Counted from the stretch's first letter, positions 22,716-33,318 are shown. The stretch: DNA of 64,000 nt from Sternotherus odoratus (GCA_032164245.1 JAVMKO010000006.1:2929001-2993000), one strand, 5' to 3'. A program made the numbers and translations. The notes: generated from the sequence alone by a model not told the origin.

Positions 22716-23523
22716 GAGGTTAGCGGAGAGGCATGGAATGGGATGGACAAATGTCAAGAAAAAAGAAATGTCTGGGGCACTCCTATTTCAAATATCGAAC
22801 AATGCTCAAAGAAATGTAACAGTGTCAGCGCCTGTCTCGCTCCACGATCACAAAATCAAGTGATCCATGTGGCAGTTTCCATTTGTTGTATCCATTATAA
22901 ATAATAACTCAATACATGAGTAATAAGGTTCAATTAAGTTGAGTCCTACTGTAACTTCTTGTAATACAAATCAGAAAATTATGACTCTCTGGTATATTTA
23001 AAGCGTTAACCTTGTTCAGAATTGCACATCCTCAGGAATTCAATCAACCTATGAGTATTCTTTTCACATAAACTTCTCAAGGTCACTTATTCCCTAAGCT
23101 GCACTTTTATGCAATTTCTTCCCGTTAAGTACAGCAGAGAAAGTCAGTCACTGGTGCTTTAGTTAGAAAACTTTTGAGAGTTACAGTTCTTGTGTTTTAT
23201 TAACAAGGGCAGAACTGGAATGAATTTTTCATCCATCACAGACCTTGTGCTGCACAAATACTCCAAGTTTTTACTGGCGGCTGTACCATTTTAACCTTTC
23301 CCGAGTGATTAATGACCCAACTACCAGGATTTCACCAAGTATTGTATTGAGTATGCCTGGGTGCGTATCTGTGTCTTCATATTCCGTCAGTGTTATTTTT
23401 TTTATACTGGCACCAAAAAGTTTAACAACACAATGGGAGCCTTGTCCTACATTCTCAAACACTCTCACTGAGAAACAAACGGGACTCTCATTCACTGGGA
23501 CAATATGTGTTGATCTGGCATTT
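22716..23523. other. Unassigned non-coding DNA
   Basis: No gene or repeat family recognised. Confidence 0.5.
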
Positions 23524-23722
23524 GGGGGAGGGATAGCTCAGTGGTTTGAGCATTGGCCTGCTAAACCCGGGGTTGTGAGTTCAATCCTTGAGGGGGCCAT
23601 TTAGGGATCTGGGGCAAAAAATCTGTCAGGGGACAGTACTCAATCCTGCTAGTGTAGGCAGGGGACTGGACTCGATGACCTTCAAGGTCTTTCCAGTTCT
23701 AGGAGATTGGTATATCTCCATT
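23524..23722 (+). mobile_element. tRNA-derived SINE (turtle Pol III SINE type)
   Basis: tRNA-like head GGGGAGGGATAGCTCAGTGG with an A box (TAGCTCAGTGGTTTGAG, 23534-23550) and a B box (GGTTGTGAGTTCAATCC, 23571-23587). Next come the body (GGGGCAAAAAATCTGTC) and a CR1-like tail segment (GGACTGGACTCGATGACC...AAGGTC). Then comes TTTATTTATTTTATTTTATA. The arrangement matches the turtle tRNA-Lys-type SINEs that borrow a LINE 3' end for mobilisation. Internal promoter boxes look intact, but activity is unknown. Confidence 0.85.
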
Positions 23723-24051
23723 TATTTATTTTATTTTATAATAATAGAGAGGGGGGAGGATGATATTTTGATACTTTTCTCTGACATTCTTCCATTGGGG
23801 CATTGGCCACTTTGTCTTGCAAGACCAGAACATATTTCTGATGCTGCCCCTCCCCGTAGACCTGTTGGGATCACCTTTCTGTGCTCACTGAAGGAAGAGA
23901 AATGGACTTTGTCTGGGTTTATTATTTTAGAACTCTGGAATACAAAGGAATTTACAGCAGGTGAGTTTTGCTCACTGTTTAGTGGACTTTCATCATGTGC
24001 TTCAGATTTATTCCCAGCACCCAACCCATTATGTGCCAGGGTGGATTCACA

Positions 24052-24140
24052 GAGGTATTATTGATTATTGCTGTAGCACCTAGGCCCCACTCAGGGCCCT
24101 GGGTCCCGCTGTGCTCTGTGCTGTATACACATGTAAGCAG
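24052..24140 (-). repeat. Old amniote interspersed repeat tail (copy 1)
   Basis: Contains ATTGCTGTAGCACCTAGGCC, then CAGGGCCCTGGGTCCCGCTG and GTGCTGTATACACATG. Read in reverse this is the same family as 26850-26945 and 35590-35695. It looks like the 3' end of an old LINE of CR1/L3 type; this is a family-level inference from recurrence in the window. Confidence 0.5.
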
Positions 24141-24529
24141 TGTCAGGGTAAGTGACATCCGGTGGTGAATTGCAGGAATTGCAGTGACTTTTGGAAAATA
24201 ACACCTTATTTGCTTGGACACACCTACCACACCTAGCCTGCACTCTAACAGCCCAAATGGTCACTGTGGCTACTGTGGGACCCCCCAGTTTCTGTGGTAT
24301 TGGGGCCAGAATGATAAAGTGTTGATTAACCTGTTTATGTGAATGAGGGGTTGGGACATGTATTTGGCCTTTGGCATGCTGGCGGGACTCGCCATCAGCT
24401 GGGTAGCACTCACTAGACAAGGGACAGGGGTTCCAAAACCCACTGAATTGAGAGAGGCTATGGACAGGCTTCTATACCTTGTGGTGAGGGCCTCACAGGC
24501 CTATTGCACCTGGCCTCTCTCCCCTGTGG

Positions 24530-25470
24530 AATGTTAGAGCTGACTTTTGCTTCCATTAGGAGTCTAACTTCAGCTCACTGAGCTGAAGTTGCTTTGGGTC
24601 TGGTGGTGCCTCTGCACTAAGGCCCCCCACTATGAGCTGAAATCACTCAAGAGCTGAAATCACTTAAGAGTTGAAAAATCACTGAGCTTTATCTTACGTG
24701 GGGGGCCCTAAGCAGAGCAGTTCCTGAGACAGCTGGCAGAGCAGTCCCTGTGCCGGCTAGTGGACCAGTTCCTGAGACAGCTGGCAGAGCAGTTCCTGTG
24801 CCGGCTAGTGGACCAGTTCCTGAGACAGCTGGCAGAGCAGAGTCGAGCCACTGACAGAGCAGTTCCTGTGTCAGCTAGCAGGGCGGCTAGCGGAGCAACC
24901 AGCATGACCGGAGAGGCGGGGCAGTCAGCCTCTGACCAACGGCCCATGGTGAGGACTGCAGCACGACTGGAGAGGCGGGGCAGTCGGCCTCTGACCACAT
25001 AAGGTGCCCCAGAACCTCCCCCCCCCCTCCACCCTGGTGGGGAGGTACAACTCTGCTATGAACTTTTGAACTCTGCTGGGGCTGTTGGACTTTTGGGACT
25101 TTGGGGCTTGTGGGGCTCAAGAACCCCAGGGAAAGGACACTGCCCATTGGCGTGTGTGTGTGTGTGTGTGTGGGGGAATTCTGGTTCATGGTTTGGTTTG
25201 TGACTTTTGTTTGTGGTGTTTACCCAATAATATGCCACAGTGTTTCTCTCTGTCATTAAAAGGGTTTTGGTACACTCAGACTCTGTGCTTGCGAGAGGGG
25301 AAGTATTGCCTCTTAGAGGCACCCAGAAGGGTGGTATATGGTTGTCCCAGGTCACTGGGTGGGGGCTCGAGCCAGTTTTGTATTGTGTCATTAGAACGGA
25401 ACCCCTGGATACTGAACCCGGCCCTTGTTGCTGCCAACTCTGATGGGCAGAAGGGTTACACACACATAAT
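24530..25470 (+). mobile_element. LTR-like unit with internal 48-bp repeats
   Basis: The right end GGGCAGAAGGGTTACA (about 25468) and an ATTAAA polyadenylation-type signal (25255-25260), followed by a U5-like segment, suggest a + oriented LTR. The left end is uncertain (a TGTTAGAGCTGAC near 24534 is one candidate). The upstream part contains a short tandem array (24718-24850). No retroviral protein coding is evident. Confidence 0.4.
24718..24850. repeat. 48-bp tandem repeat, about 2.7 copies
   Basis: CAGTTCCTGAGACAGCTGGC recurs at 24718, 24766 and 24814, so the period is 48 bp. Because 48 is a multiple of three, reading frames stay open through the array on both strands. Confidence 0.9.
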
Positions 25471-26107
25471 GAGGAAGACAGTCATGCTCCAAAGAGTACA
25501 ATCTAAACATATGATGAGAGGCAATAGGACAGAAACACATGGGGGTGAGTGGGGGGGAAGACACTGTGACATCGGTAGTTGGTGTAGAAGGCTGTAGTTA
25601 CAGTGTGCCAACTGCCTATTCTTGAGGAGACAAGCAAGTCAGATTTCAGTTCTGCCCTGCAGCTCTGATTGACGCATGCCAAAATTGGACAGCAAAAAAA
25701 CCTTTTTCCGTTTCAAATCTTTTCACAACCCCAGGAGCTGGTGAATCTGCCCCAGACAAGAAAGGAATTTTGTATGGCAACAGTTTTGTCAGAGTAATTG
25801 AAAGACAAAATGTTTGGTTCTGCTAAGAGCAAGTATACATTTCCTTGGCGAATTTTCTCACCCCACAGACGTTCTTTGGAATTTGAACAAACCACTCCAT
25901 GACTAGGTTTTTCTGCACTTAAACACAGATCCAACCTCCTTCACCAAGCCCAGGTAGCTGGATGGGCACTGAGAAGAGATGGTTAACATGGTCTTCTGAC
26001 TATGGCACTAATGTGAGCTTCAGAAGATCTGGATGCAGTGCCGAGTTCTGTGTGTGGCCCGAGACAGTCCCACTTAGAAAACAGGGATAATAACGCCTTG
26101 TCATAAG
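25471..26107. other. Unassigned non-coding DNA
   Basis: No coding region recognised. 26000-26100 has faint MIR-like wording (AGAAAACAGGGATAATAACG) but is too diverged to call. Confidence 0.45.
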
Positions 26108-26720
26108 TGTGGAGTGTGCCTTGCCTGGGTGGGGCTATGTTATCTGAAACAAGTGACGTAAGAGTTTCCCTGCCATGAGGGAGGGAGGAGCTTTTTCAGT
26201 TCAGTTCGTTTCTGGCTTGCCATGGAGCTTGGCAAGGGTCCTAGACCATCTTTGGCTATAAAGATGGTTCTATTTTCTTCTTCTATTTCTGATTAGCTGT
26301 ACTGAGAGTATAATCATTTAATTTTTTTAAGCCTGTGCCTTTTGGGGTGTTTCTCTCCGTTTCAGAAGGGAGTTAGAGAACCCCAAATTGTGAAGTGTAT
26401 TGTATCTTTGTTTCATTCCCTTTTCTTTATTAAATCTTCTAGTTATTAAAAGTGTGTGGTTTTTTTCCCTTAGGGTTTTCTCTGCTTCCAGTCTGGGAAG
26501 GGAGAAGGGAAGGGAAATAGGGACCAGGGCAGCTAAGTGCATAGCTGGAGTGGGGAGGCTGCCTCTCGTTACCGTCAGGTTAGACGGGGGAAGGGAGCAG
26601 CCTCTGAGGGTCTGGCTCTCAGGTAGAGAGAGACAGAGGGTGGGGAAGTTCGGGGGCTCCTCCAAGGTTTTGGAAGTACACCCGAATGGTGGCAGCATTT
26701 GGTATCTCCAAATTCCCAAC
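26108..26720 (+). mobile_element. Probable 5' LTR and leader of a retrovirus-like element
   Basis: From about TGTGGAGTGTGCCTTGCC (26108) the block has a CTATAAAGATGG promoter-like site at about 26257 and a T-rich R/U5 with TTTATTAAATC at about 26426. It then reaches GGAAGTTCGGGGGCTCCTCC (about 26643), which resembles the primer-binding-site/leader region of gammaretrovirus-like ERVs. No coding follows before unrelated sequence at about 26850. Ends are approximate. Confidence 0.45.
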
Positions 26721-26849
26721 TGACAAAGTGGGGGTGTGGGGGGAAAAGGACTTGTTGGTCTGGCATACAAGAGCCCTGATCTCTGTACTCGGAGCATAGG
26801 GACAGGGAAACCCCTCTTACACGCCTTATTTCTCAGGCTCCTCTACTTG

Positions 26850-26945
26850 TATTGCAAAGTCTTCAGGGCAGGGGCTGTATCTTACTGTGTACATGTAGCG
26901 TCTAATTCAGTGGGGTCCCCATCTTGACTGGGGCCTCCAAAAGGT
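26850..26945 (+). repeat. Old amniote interspersed repeat tail (copy 2)
   Basis: CAGGGCAGGGGCTGTATCTT, TACATGTAGCGTCTAATTC and GTGGGGTCCCCATCTTGACT match, in the opposite sense, the repeat at 24052-24140. Confidence 0.5.
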
Positions 26946-27080
26946 ATGTGGACACAGCAATAAAACACTGCCGCTGGCCCGTCTCAGCTGACTCAGGCTC
27001 ATGAGGCTTAGGTTGAAGGGCTATAAAATTGCAGTTCGATGTCTGGGCTTGGGCTGCAGCCCAGGTTCTGGGCTCTTGGT
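26946..27080. repeat. Possible MITE fragment (GGGCTGCAGCCC motif)
   Basis: Contains ATGTGGACACAGCAATAAAAC, then GGCTTGGGCTGCAGCCCAGG, wording recalled from abundant turtle non-autonomous DNA elements. One end is missing because the CR1 begins at about 27080. Confidence 0.3.
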
Positions 27081-28785
27081 ACCAGGACCAGGTGATATTC
27101 ACTCAAGAGTCCTGAAGGAACTCAAACATGAAATTGCAAAACTACTAACTGGTGTATGTAATCTATCGCACTTAATTCAGCTTCTGTACCAGATGACTGG
27201 AGGATAGGTAATGTGACACCAATTTTAAAAAAGACTCCACAGATGATCCTGGCAATTATAGGCCCATAAGTCTAACTTCAGTACCAGGCAAATTGGTTGA
27301 AACTATAGTAAAAAACAGAATTATCAGAGACCTAGATGAACATGATTTGTGGGGGAAGAGTCAAAACAGCTTTTGTAAAGGGAAATTATGCCTCACCAAT
27401 CTATTAGAATTCCTTGGGGGGGGGGTCAGTAAACATGTGGACCAGGATGACTGAGTGGACATAGTGTCCTTGGACTTTCAGGAAGCCTTTGACAGGGTCC
27501 CTCACCAAAGGCTTTTAAGCAAACCAAGAAGTCATGGGATCAGATGGAAAGTCCTCTCATCAATCAGTAACTGGTTAAAAGACAGAAAAGAAAGGGTAGG
27601 AATAAATGGTCAGTTTTCAGAAAGGAGAAAGATAGATAGTGGGGTCCTTCAGGGATCTGTACTGAGATCAGTGCTGTGGCCAGGTTTGCAGACAATACAA
27701 AATAACTATCTTGAGTAAAGTCCAAAGCAGACTGTGAAGAGTTACAAAGGGACCTTAGAAAACTGGGTGATTGGCAACAAAATGGCAGATGAAATTCAAT
27801 GTTGATAAATGCAAAGTAATGAACATTAGAAAACATAATCCCAGCTATCCATATGAAAAGATGGGGTCTAAATTAGCTTTTAGCACTCAAAGATCTTGTT
27901 GTCATTGTGGATACAGATGCTCCCTGGGTTATGTAAACCCGATGCACGCAAATCCGATTTTACGGAAAAAGTTCTGTAAGCTAGAAATAGGGTTGTGGGG
28001 TTTGGGTTTTTTTTGCGTGTAATGGTCATAGATACGTTTCCAACTTACGCAAAATTCGAGTTACGCAAAAACAAACAGAATGTTAGGAAACATTAGAAAA
28101 GAGATAGAGAAGACAGAAAATATCATAATGCCACTATATAAATCCACAGTATACACATGTCTTGAATACCGTGTGCAGTTCTGGTCATCCCATCTTAAAA
28201 AAGATATATTATAAATGGAAAAAGTACAGACAAGGGCAAGAAAAATGATTAAGGGTATGGAACAGCTTCTGTATGAGGAGAGATTAATAAGACTGGGACT
28301 GTTCATCTTGGAAAAGAGATGGCTAAGAGGGGGTATGATAGAGGTCTATAAAATCATGAATAGTGTGAAGAAAGTATATGAGGAAGATGTTGTTTATTCC
28401 TTCCCATAACACAGTAACCAAGGGTCACCCAATGACACAAATAGGCAGCAGGTTTAAACAAGCAAAGGGAAGTATTTCTTCACACAACGCACAGTCAACC
28501 TGTGGAGCCCATTTCTAGGGGATGTAGTGGAGCCAAAAGTATAATAAGTGGGTTCAAAAAAGAATTAGATAAGTTCATGGAGGATAGATCCATCAATGGC
28601 TATTAGCCAAGATGCTCAAGGATGGAACGCTATGCTCTGAGAGTCCATAAGCCTCTAACTGCCAGATACTGTGACTGGACATTAGGGAATGGCTCACTCT
28701 GTAATTGCCGTGTTCTGTTCATTCCCTTTAATCTTCTGGCACCGGCAACTGTTGGAAGATGATCCTGGGCTGTTCTTATGATTTT
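27080..28785 (+). mobile_element. CR1 LINE, reverse transcriptase to 3' end, degraded
   Basis: Begins near CCAGGACCAGGTGATATTCACTC and ends TGTTCTTATGATTTTG. Coding remnants in order: DWRIGNVTPI-type segment (27195-27230), NSFCKGKLCLTNLLEF (27363-27415), MDIVSLDFQEAFDRVPHQRL (27455-27514), SISNWLKDRKERVGINGQFS (27562-27620), the ADNT relic of the catalytic FADDT box (about 27687), ATKWQMKFNVDKCKVMNIRK (27771-27830), then [18 protein letters not shown] and [16 protein letters not shown] after 28246. Frameshifts are scattered, and a foreign insert interrupts it at about 27912-28070. In the catalytic box the second Asp appears as Asn, so the copy cannot be active. Confidence 0.9.
27912..28072. 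mobile_element. Tigger-like end fragment inside CR1
   Basis: TACAGATGCTCCCTGGGTTATG at about 27918 has the TA+CAG start of a Tigger-family element. It carries internal inverted pieces (ACGCAAATCCGATTTTACG and CTTACGCAAAATTCGAG) and replaces CR1 sequence that resumes at about 28072 (AACAGAATGTTAGGAAAC). The right TIR is missing. Confidence 0.5.
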
Positions 28786-30184
28786 GTGAGGTATAGGGGA
28801 TGCACTTGCTCACAAATCCTGCCCTTCCGTGGGAAGTAGCATCACATAAGTTCTACTGCCAGGGACACTCCAGAGCTGTTGGGGTGGAACCAGGATTTGC
28901 CTCTTATAAGCATGATGTTGGAACTGTAGCTTCCTCATTCCTTACACTAGCTCTGCTTCCTGACATGTCCCCAGTGCACACAATCTTCTCCATTGCACAA
29001 GGCACAGATCACCCTCTGAATCTGTGAACACTCACCATGAAAAGTGTTTGGTTTGGTTTGTCACCAGTGATCCTTCCAACTGACGTAGTCCCCTATGAAA
29101 TGTCAGTGAGTAAGACGGCGGCTGCTGAAAAACAAAATGTCCCGTTTGATGTGATGCCTTTTCTGTTGAGAAATTCCCATTTATATTTAAATTGATGGGG
29201 AGTAACCTTAGCCAGGCTTGCCTTCCATAGCGAGAGACAGGCCCAGACACCAGACAGTCCATCAACAGCACTTGTTGCTATGCTCTTGTGCAGCTTACGG
29301 TATTCTTTGGAGAAGAGCTTCATTTAAAGATTCCAATAATACAGCATGTAAAGAAACTTGGAGCCCCTGAGATTTGAAAACCATTAATCACGCTGAATTA
29401 AGACAGTTAATCAAGTCTCAGAAACTGACAAAAGATTGTCCCTGAGGCTTTTTACCTTGAGTATCTTTAGAAAATGATAGTTTCAGCTTTCCACTTGACT
29501 ACTTCCATAAGTTAATTCATTTTCTTCAGAAGCAGCTCAAGGTCAGCCATTATGATTGTGTCAGCTTTAAATGATGCTTTACCTCGCTCATGTTAAGCTC
29601 AAGTTCTGCTATTGTGAGTGATACTGATAGTTTTGTTGTCAAGGAGATGCCGTCAGGTACTCTGGTGGGAGGTTAACTAAGGGGAAAGAGCTCATGTTGC
29701 GGACCTCAATTTGTCTTCATTTGAAAAACCAAATATTTCAGTCACTGAAGCTACCAAATGAAATATTATCTGCAATAATGGAGAATGTTAATATGGACTG
29801 GGAATATACAGAAGGCTTGGGCTATAGTCATGTTATCTGATTCTGAATACAGATAAAAACTAATTTTGCTAATCTTTCCCCATTACATAATGTTTGTAAT
29901 TAATTTCAAATTGAATTGCCCTGTAGTCTCATTTCCCCCCTTTATTCTCTGTTGTCTTCATTTTTTAGCAAGTCCCTCCAGTGGTGTTAACGGCTGTGAG
30001 CCAAATTCTCCTCTCAGTTCCATCATGTACCTTGATTTTAGCCCTGTCTAACAGTGGCCCTTGAAGTCCAATATACGTAGCTTAAGAGCAGTTTGCTAAA
30101 TGTCTTCATGATCAAAGTTTAGATTAGGAAAGTGTCTCACAAGCCTGCTGCTAGAGACTTTCCTCATAACCTAATGCGTACATT
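28786..30184. other. Unassigned non-coding DNA
   Basis: No gene or repeat recognised. Confidence 0.5.
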
Positions 30185-30295
30185 TCCTAAAGGTAAATAA
30201 GTAAATGCTGATAAATGTCAATTTCACCATGCACCCACAAACCAATGCAAAAATATTTCAGTTGATAATAATTGAAATTTATAGAATTTTCCCAA
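30185..30295 (+). repeat. Dispersed repeat shared with 47258-47355
   Basis: Reads TAAATGCTGATAAATGTCAATTTCACCATGCACCCACAAACC in pieces that match TAAATGAAGGCAAATGTTG and ATTTCACCATCTACACACAAAC at 47.26 kb, followed in both by an AATATTTCNNTTNATAAT segment. Family unknown. Confidence 0.5.
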
Positions 30296-30309
30296 AATAA
30301 TTCTGAGTG

Positions 30310-30725
30310 CAGATCTTTTAGAAAAACATCCAACCCTAATTTAAAAATCCACCACAACCCTTGGTAAATTATTCCAATAGTTAATTACTTTCACTGTTGA
30401 ATATTTATGTCTTATCAGCAGTCTAAGTTTGTCTAGCTTCAACTTCCAGGCATTGGATTGTGTTAGACCTTTCTCTGCTAGACTGAAGAGCCCATTCTTA
30501 AATATTTTTTCCCCAAGTAGGTACTTCTAGCCTGTAATCAAGTTATCCTTAACCTTGTGAAGCTAGATTGAGCTCCTTGAATCTATCCTGATTAGGCATG
30601 TTTTCTAATCTTTTAGTCATTCCTGCTCCAATTTATTAACATCCTTCTTGAATTGTGGGCACCAGAACTGGACTTAGAATTCCAGCAGCAGCTACCCCAG
30701 TGCCAAATATAGAGATAAAATAACC
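30310..30725 (-). mobile_element. Older, diverged CR1 3' portion
   Basis: Reverse-oriented. TTGGTAAATTATTCCAATAG corresponds to the reverse of the WNxLP segment (compare CCATTCCAATGCTTCATCAC in the younger CR1 at 18.56 kb). AGACTGAAGAGCCC and CTTGAATTGTGGGCACCAGAACTGGAC match the reverse of later conserved segments. It is much more diverged than the other CR1 copies here, implying greater age. Confidence 0.75.
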
Positions 30726-30774
30726 ATTTTATTCTTACTCAAGATTCCCGTGTGTGTGTGTATATAGGTTTTGA

Positions 30775-30955
30775 CCAACATTTTTCAATTTTCAGCCCCC
30801 AACAAAAAATGTTTCAGATTTTGAGTGTTTAGTTTTTTGATGGAAAGTTAAAATTTTCCTCAGAAAGCGGACACTTTAATGAGAAATTTCATTGGGTGAA
30901 AAGAAGTTGTTTTTTGAAAAACAGTTTCAATGGACTATTTTCATCCAGTCCTACT
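30775..30955. repeat. AT-rich fold-back-like block
   Basis: TTTTGACCAACATTTTTCAA...TTTTTTGAAAAACAGTTTCAATGG; loosely self-complementary and similar in style to 16400-16885. Weak call. Confidence 0.2.
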
Positions 30956-31491
30956 CCCATGTTAAGGGTGGAATTCCAGACTCACCTAACCTCTTTGGCG
31001 AAGGTTTTCCTGAGTTCTCCAAACAATACATGATCATCACAGCAGGAGGCATAGCAAGGTGAATTAAGGATGCAGCTTCAGTTCTAACTCTCAGGCCATA
31101 GTTACACTGGCACTTTATAGCGCTATAAAGCCTCCAGGAGCGCTATAACTCTGCCCCCGAACACACTGGCAAGGCACATATTGTGCTAAAAGTCCGGGCT
31201 TATCTGGAAAACAAACTTTTCCATCAGAATAAGGGCTTTTGCGCTACTGTTGTAGTGCAACGGCGCGAATGTGAACACCCATTGCGCATTAATGAGCCTC
31301 CAGCCACCTCCAGCCTGGTCCATAATTCCCATTCGAGCCACTCTGGGCATCAGTTTCAAACTCTTCTGTCGCGTCCTCAGGTGACCACATGTCAGACCCG
31401 CCCTTTAAATTCCCAGGGAAATTTGAAAATCCCCTTCCTGTTTGCTCCAGCCAGGCATGGAGTGCTCCTCAGGTAACCATTTTGCTTGGCC

Positions 31492-32089
31492 ATGACTCCA
31501 CGTGCCATGCCTCCTCGCAATAAGCGATCTCCACTGTGGTTCGATCATGAGTTGCTGGACCTCATCAGTTGTTGGGAGGAAGCGGCTGTCCAGTCTCAGC
31601 TGCGGTCTAGCTGCAGGAATTATGATACGTATGGCCTGATATCACGGGCCATGAGGGACAGAGGCCATGACCGGGACACTCTGCAGTGCCGGGCAAAAGT
31701 AAAGGAGCTTAGGATTGCCTATCGCAAAGCCCGCGATGCAAACAGCCGCTCTGGGGCAGCCCCTGTGTTTTGCAAGTTCTACAAGGATCTGGATGCGATC
31801 CTGGGTGGTGATCCAACGTGCACTCCACCGACCACCCAGGACACTTCTTCCCAGCCCAACGCTGAAGGGGGGGGGGGAAAGGAGGACGAAGAGGAGCAGG
31901 ACGGCGAGGAGCAGGAGGACGTAGAGGAGCAGGAGGAGGAGGAGGAGGCGGCCGCGGCAGCGAGCCAGGGCACGGAGGAGTCATTGGAGACATGCAGCCA
32001 GGAACTCTTCTCAAGCCCAGAGGGCAGCCAGAGCCAGCCACAGCGTCCGGCGGTTGCGGGGGCCACGGCAGCAGCACCGGTTTGCGCAG
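31492..32089 (+). CDS. Harbinger Myb/SANT-like DNA-binding protein, exon 1
   Basis: Second protein of PIF/Harbinger transposons. It binds the transposon ends and brings the nuclease to them in the nucleus. ATG is at 31492, with another at 31507 (MPPRNKRSPLW) that may be the real start. Residues about 6-105 form the trihelix/Myb-SANT-like domain: Trp in SPLWFDHELLDLISCWEEAA, then YDTYGLISRAMRDRGHDRDT, QCRAKVKELRIAYRKARDA and FCKFYKDLDAILGG. An acidic/Glu tract (31874-31955) and a Ser/Gln-rich linker follow. The frame remains open beyond the exon to 32205, but a strong donor CAG|GTACAG at 32089/32090 splits a codon in phase 1, and the acceptor at 32732 restores the frame. I therefore end the exon at 32089. 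No disruption is seen in this exon. Confidence 0.82.
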
Positions 32090-32732
32090 GTACAGATACT
32101 TTTCTATTGGGAAGGCAGGCAGCTTGGGAGAGGGTGGAAAGGGATGCTTGCATGCTTGCCTACATGTGGAATAGTGCGTTCATGTTCTCTATCACCTCGC
32201 GGTAATCCTCATCAGTGATTTCTACAAAGGTCTCAATAAGAGCTCTTGCAATGTGCCTGTGGAGGTTTCTCGGGAGACCCAGCGTGTTCACTGTCCCGGC
32301 CACGGTCACGAGGCCCCGCCACTCTTCTAAGAGCGGTGGGGGAAGCATCGCTGCACAGATGCAAGCCGCGTATGGCCCTGGGTGGAAGCCACATCTCCTT
32401 AAAATCCCCGCCCTTTCTTGCTCCGTCACCCGCAGTAGCGAGATATCTTCCAGCACGAAAACCTACACAGAATGTTGGGAGAATGCTTATCAGACTGCAG
32501 CTCCCACTAATGCCCTCCACTCCCGCAAAACAATAGTATAGAAAGGCAGGGAAACAGTGCTTGTCCCCGCGACTCACCATGCCCAGGGATCGTGGGTACC
32601 TCTGTGTGAGATATGGCTTATTTGGACAGGGAAACTGCACAGAGATTCATGGAATGCGTGGGACTCCCTAATACTGTCTGTTGCAAACAATGGGATCTTG
32701 TGTTTTAACTGTGAACTTGTAACTTTCCCTAG
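32090..32732 (+). other. Predicted intron of the Harbinger Myb/SANT-like gene
   Basis: Starts GTACAG and ends TTTCCCTAG after a pyrimidine-rich stretch. Joining exon 1 (one leftover G) to CT at 32733 gives a continuous frame into LSLTSTSPVLSVAQKLNRI. The 643-bp intron unexpectedly contains an open, protein-like frame on the opposite strand (32160-32462). Confidence 0.7.
32160..32462 (-). CDS. Unidentified antisense open frame in the Harbinger intron
   Basis: About 100 codons open on the minus strand, ending at a TAG (32160-32162). It has no ATG at its head: the frame starts VFVLEDISLLRVTEQERAGI immediately after a CTGTGTAG, which could be a splice acceptor. It reads GVIL-like mixed, protein-like composition, with Cys in RRCGFHPGPYAACICAAM, an amphipathic LPRNLHRHIARALIETFVE, and an acidic tail EITDEDYREVIENMN. 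I do not recognise a family. It could be the last exon of a minus-strand gene captured by the transposon, a third element protein, or chance. The upstream exon was not found; candidate donors lie somewhere above 32465. Confidence 0.35.
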   Translation of the reverse strand, partial: VFVLEDISLLRVTEQERAGILRRCGFHPGPYAACICAAMLPPPLLEEWRGLVTVAGTVNTLGLPRNLHRHIARALIETFVEITDEDYREVIENMNALFHM

Positions 32733-33318
32733 CTTTGTCCTTGACATCAACATCACCAGTGTTATCTGTGGCTCAAAAACTAAATAGAATTCGAAGCAGA
32801 CCGAGGAAGAGCAAAGAAGAGCTTCTGAAGCAAGTTCTGGAACAGGCATCAATGGACAACCGCGCTGACAGCGACCGGAGGGAGGAGGAGAGGAAGCGTA
32901 GGGAACAGCGGAGGGAGGAGCAGATGCAGCTGAGGGAGATAGCTCGCGAACAGCGTGCTGAGAAGCGTGCTGACAAGCTGCTTAGAATATTAGAGCTGCA
33001 AGTAGAGACTCTGCAGCGGATCGCTGCCGTTCAGGAGCAGCAGCCCCCTGCTTGCCACCCCATTGTCACTTGCCCCCTAACCCTTCCCCTTCTGGCCCTC
33101 TGGCCCCTTCAGGCCACTATCAACAGCTGCCTGGTTATTACCACCCACAGCTGCCTCCAACCCCCCTCTCTTCACCGACCAACCCACAGACCCAGCACCC
33201 TTATCCACTGCACTCAACCCCTACTAACAATCATCATCGCCCTCCGCAAATGGGGTTGGGGGAACACTGGATGGCATTGGAGGTTATGAGTCCAGGACAT
33301 ATGCCAATCTCTGATTGA
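32733..33318 (+). CDS. Harbinger Myb/SANT-like protein, exon 2 (frameshifted)
   Basis: C-terminal part of the same protein. It opens LSLTSTSPVLSVAQKLNRIR, then a Lys/Arg/Glu-rich coiled-coil-like helix (about 32820-33045: EERKRREQRREEQMQLREIA, LLRILELQVETLQRIAAVQE) likely used for dimerisation or nuclease contact. Near 33045-33055 the frame appears to slip by one base. The original frame continues to a stop at 33289 with unlikely composition. The +1 frame from about 33052 reads a Pro-rich tail (HCHLPPNPSPSGPLAPSG ... GLGEHWMALEVMSPGHMP) ending at 33318, which fits this protein family better. I infer one inactivating single-base indel; an alternative is natural use of the first frame. Confidence 0.7.

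Noticed and set aside
23085..23523. Search for a host exon around the 119-residue frame
   Set aside because: The frame runs into the tRNA-derived SINE and has no conserved motif.
24708..25002. Repetitive frames (FLRQLAEQ / CSASCLRNWSTSRHR types)
   Set aside because: Translation of a 48-bp tandem repeat in an LTR-like unit; no protein family.
32233..32640. Longer 135-residue minus-strand frame overlapping the intron
   Set aside because: It is in a different frame from the protein-like 32160-32462 stretch and has basic/His-rich, out-of-frame character; taken as a shadow.
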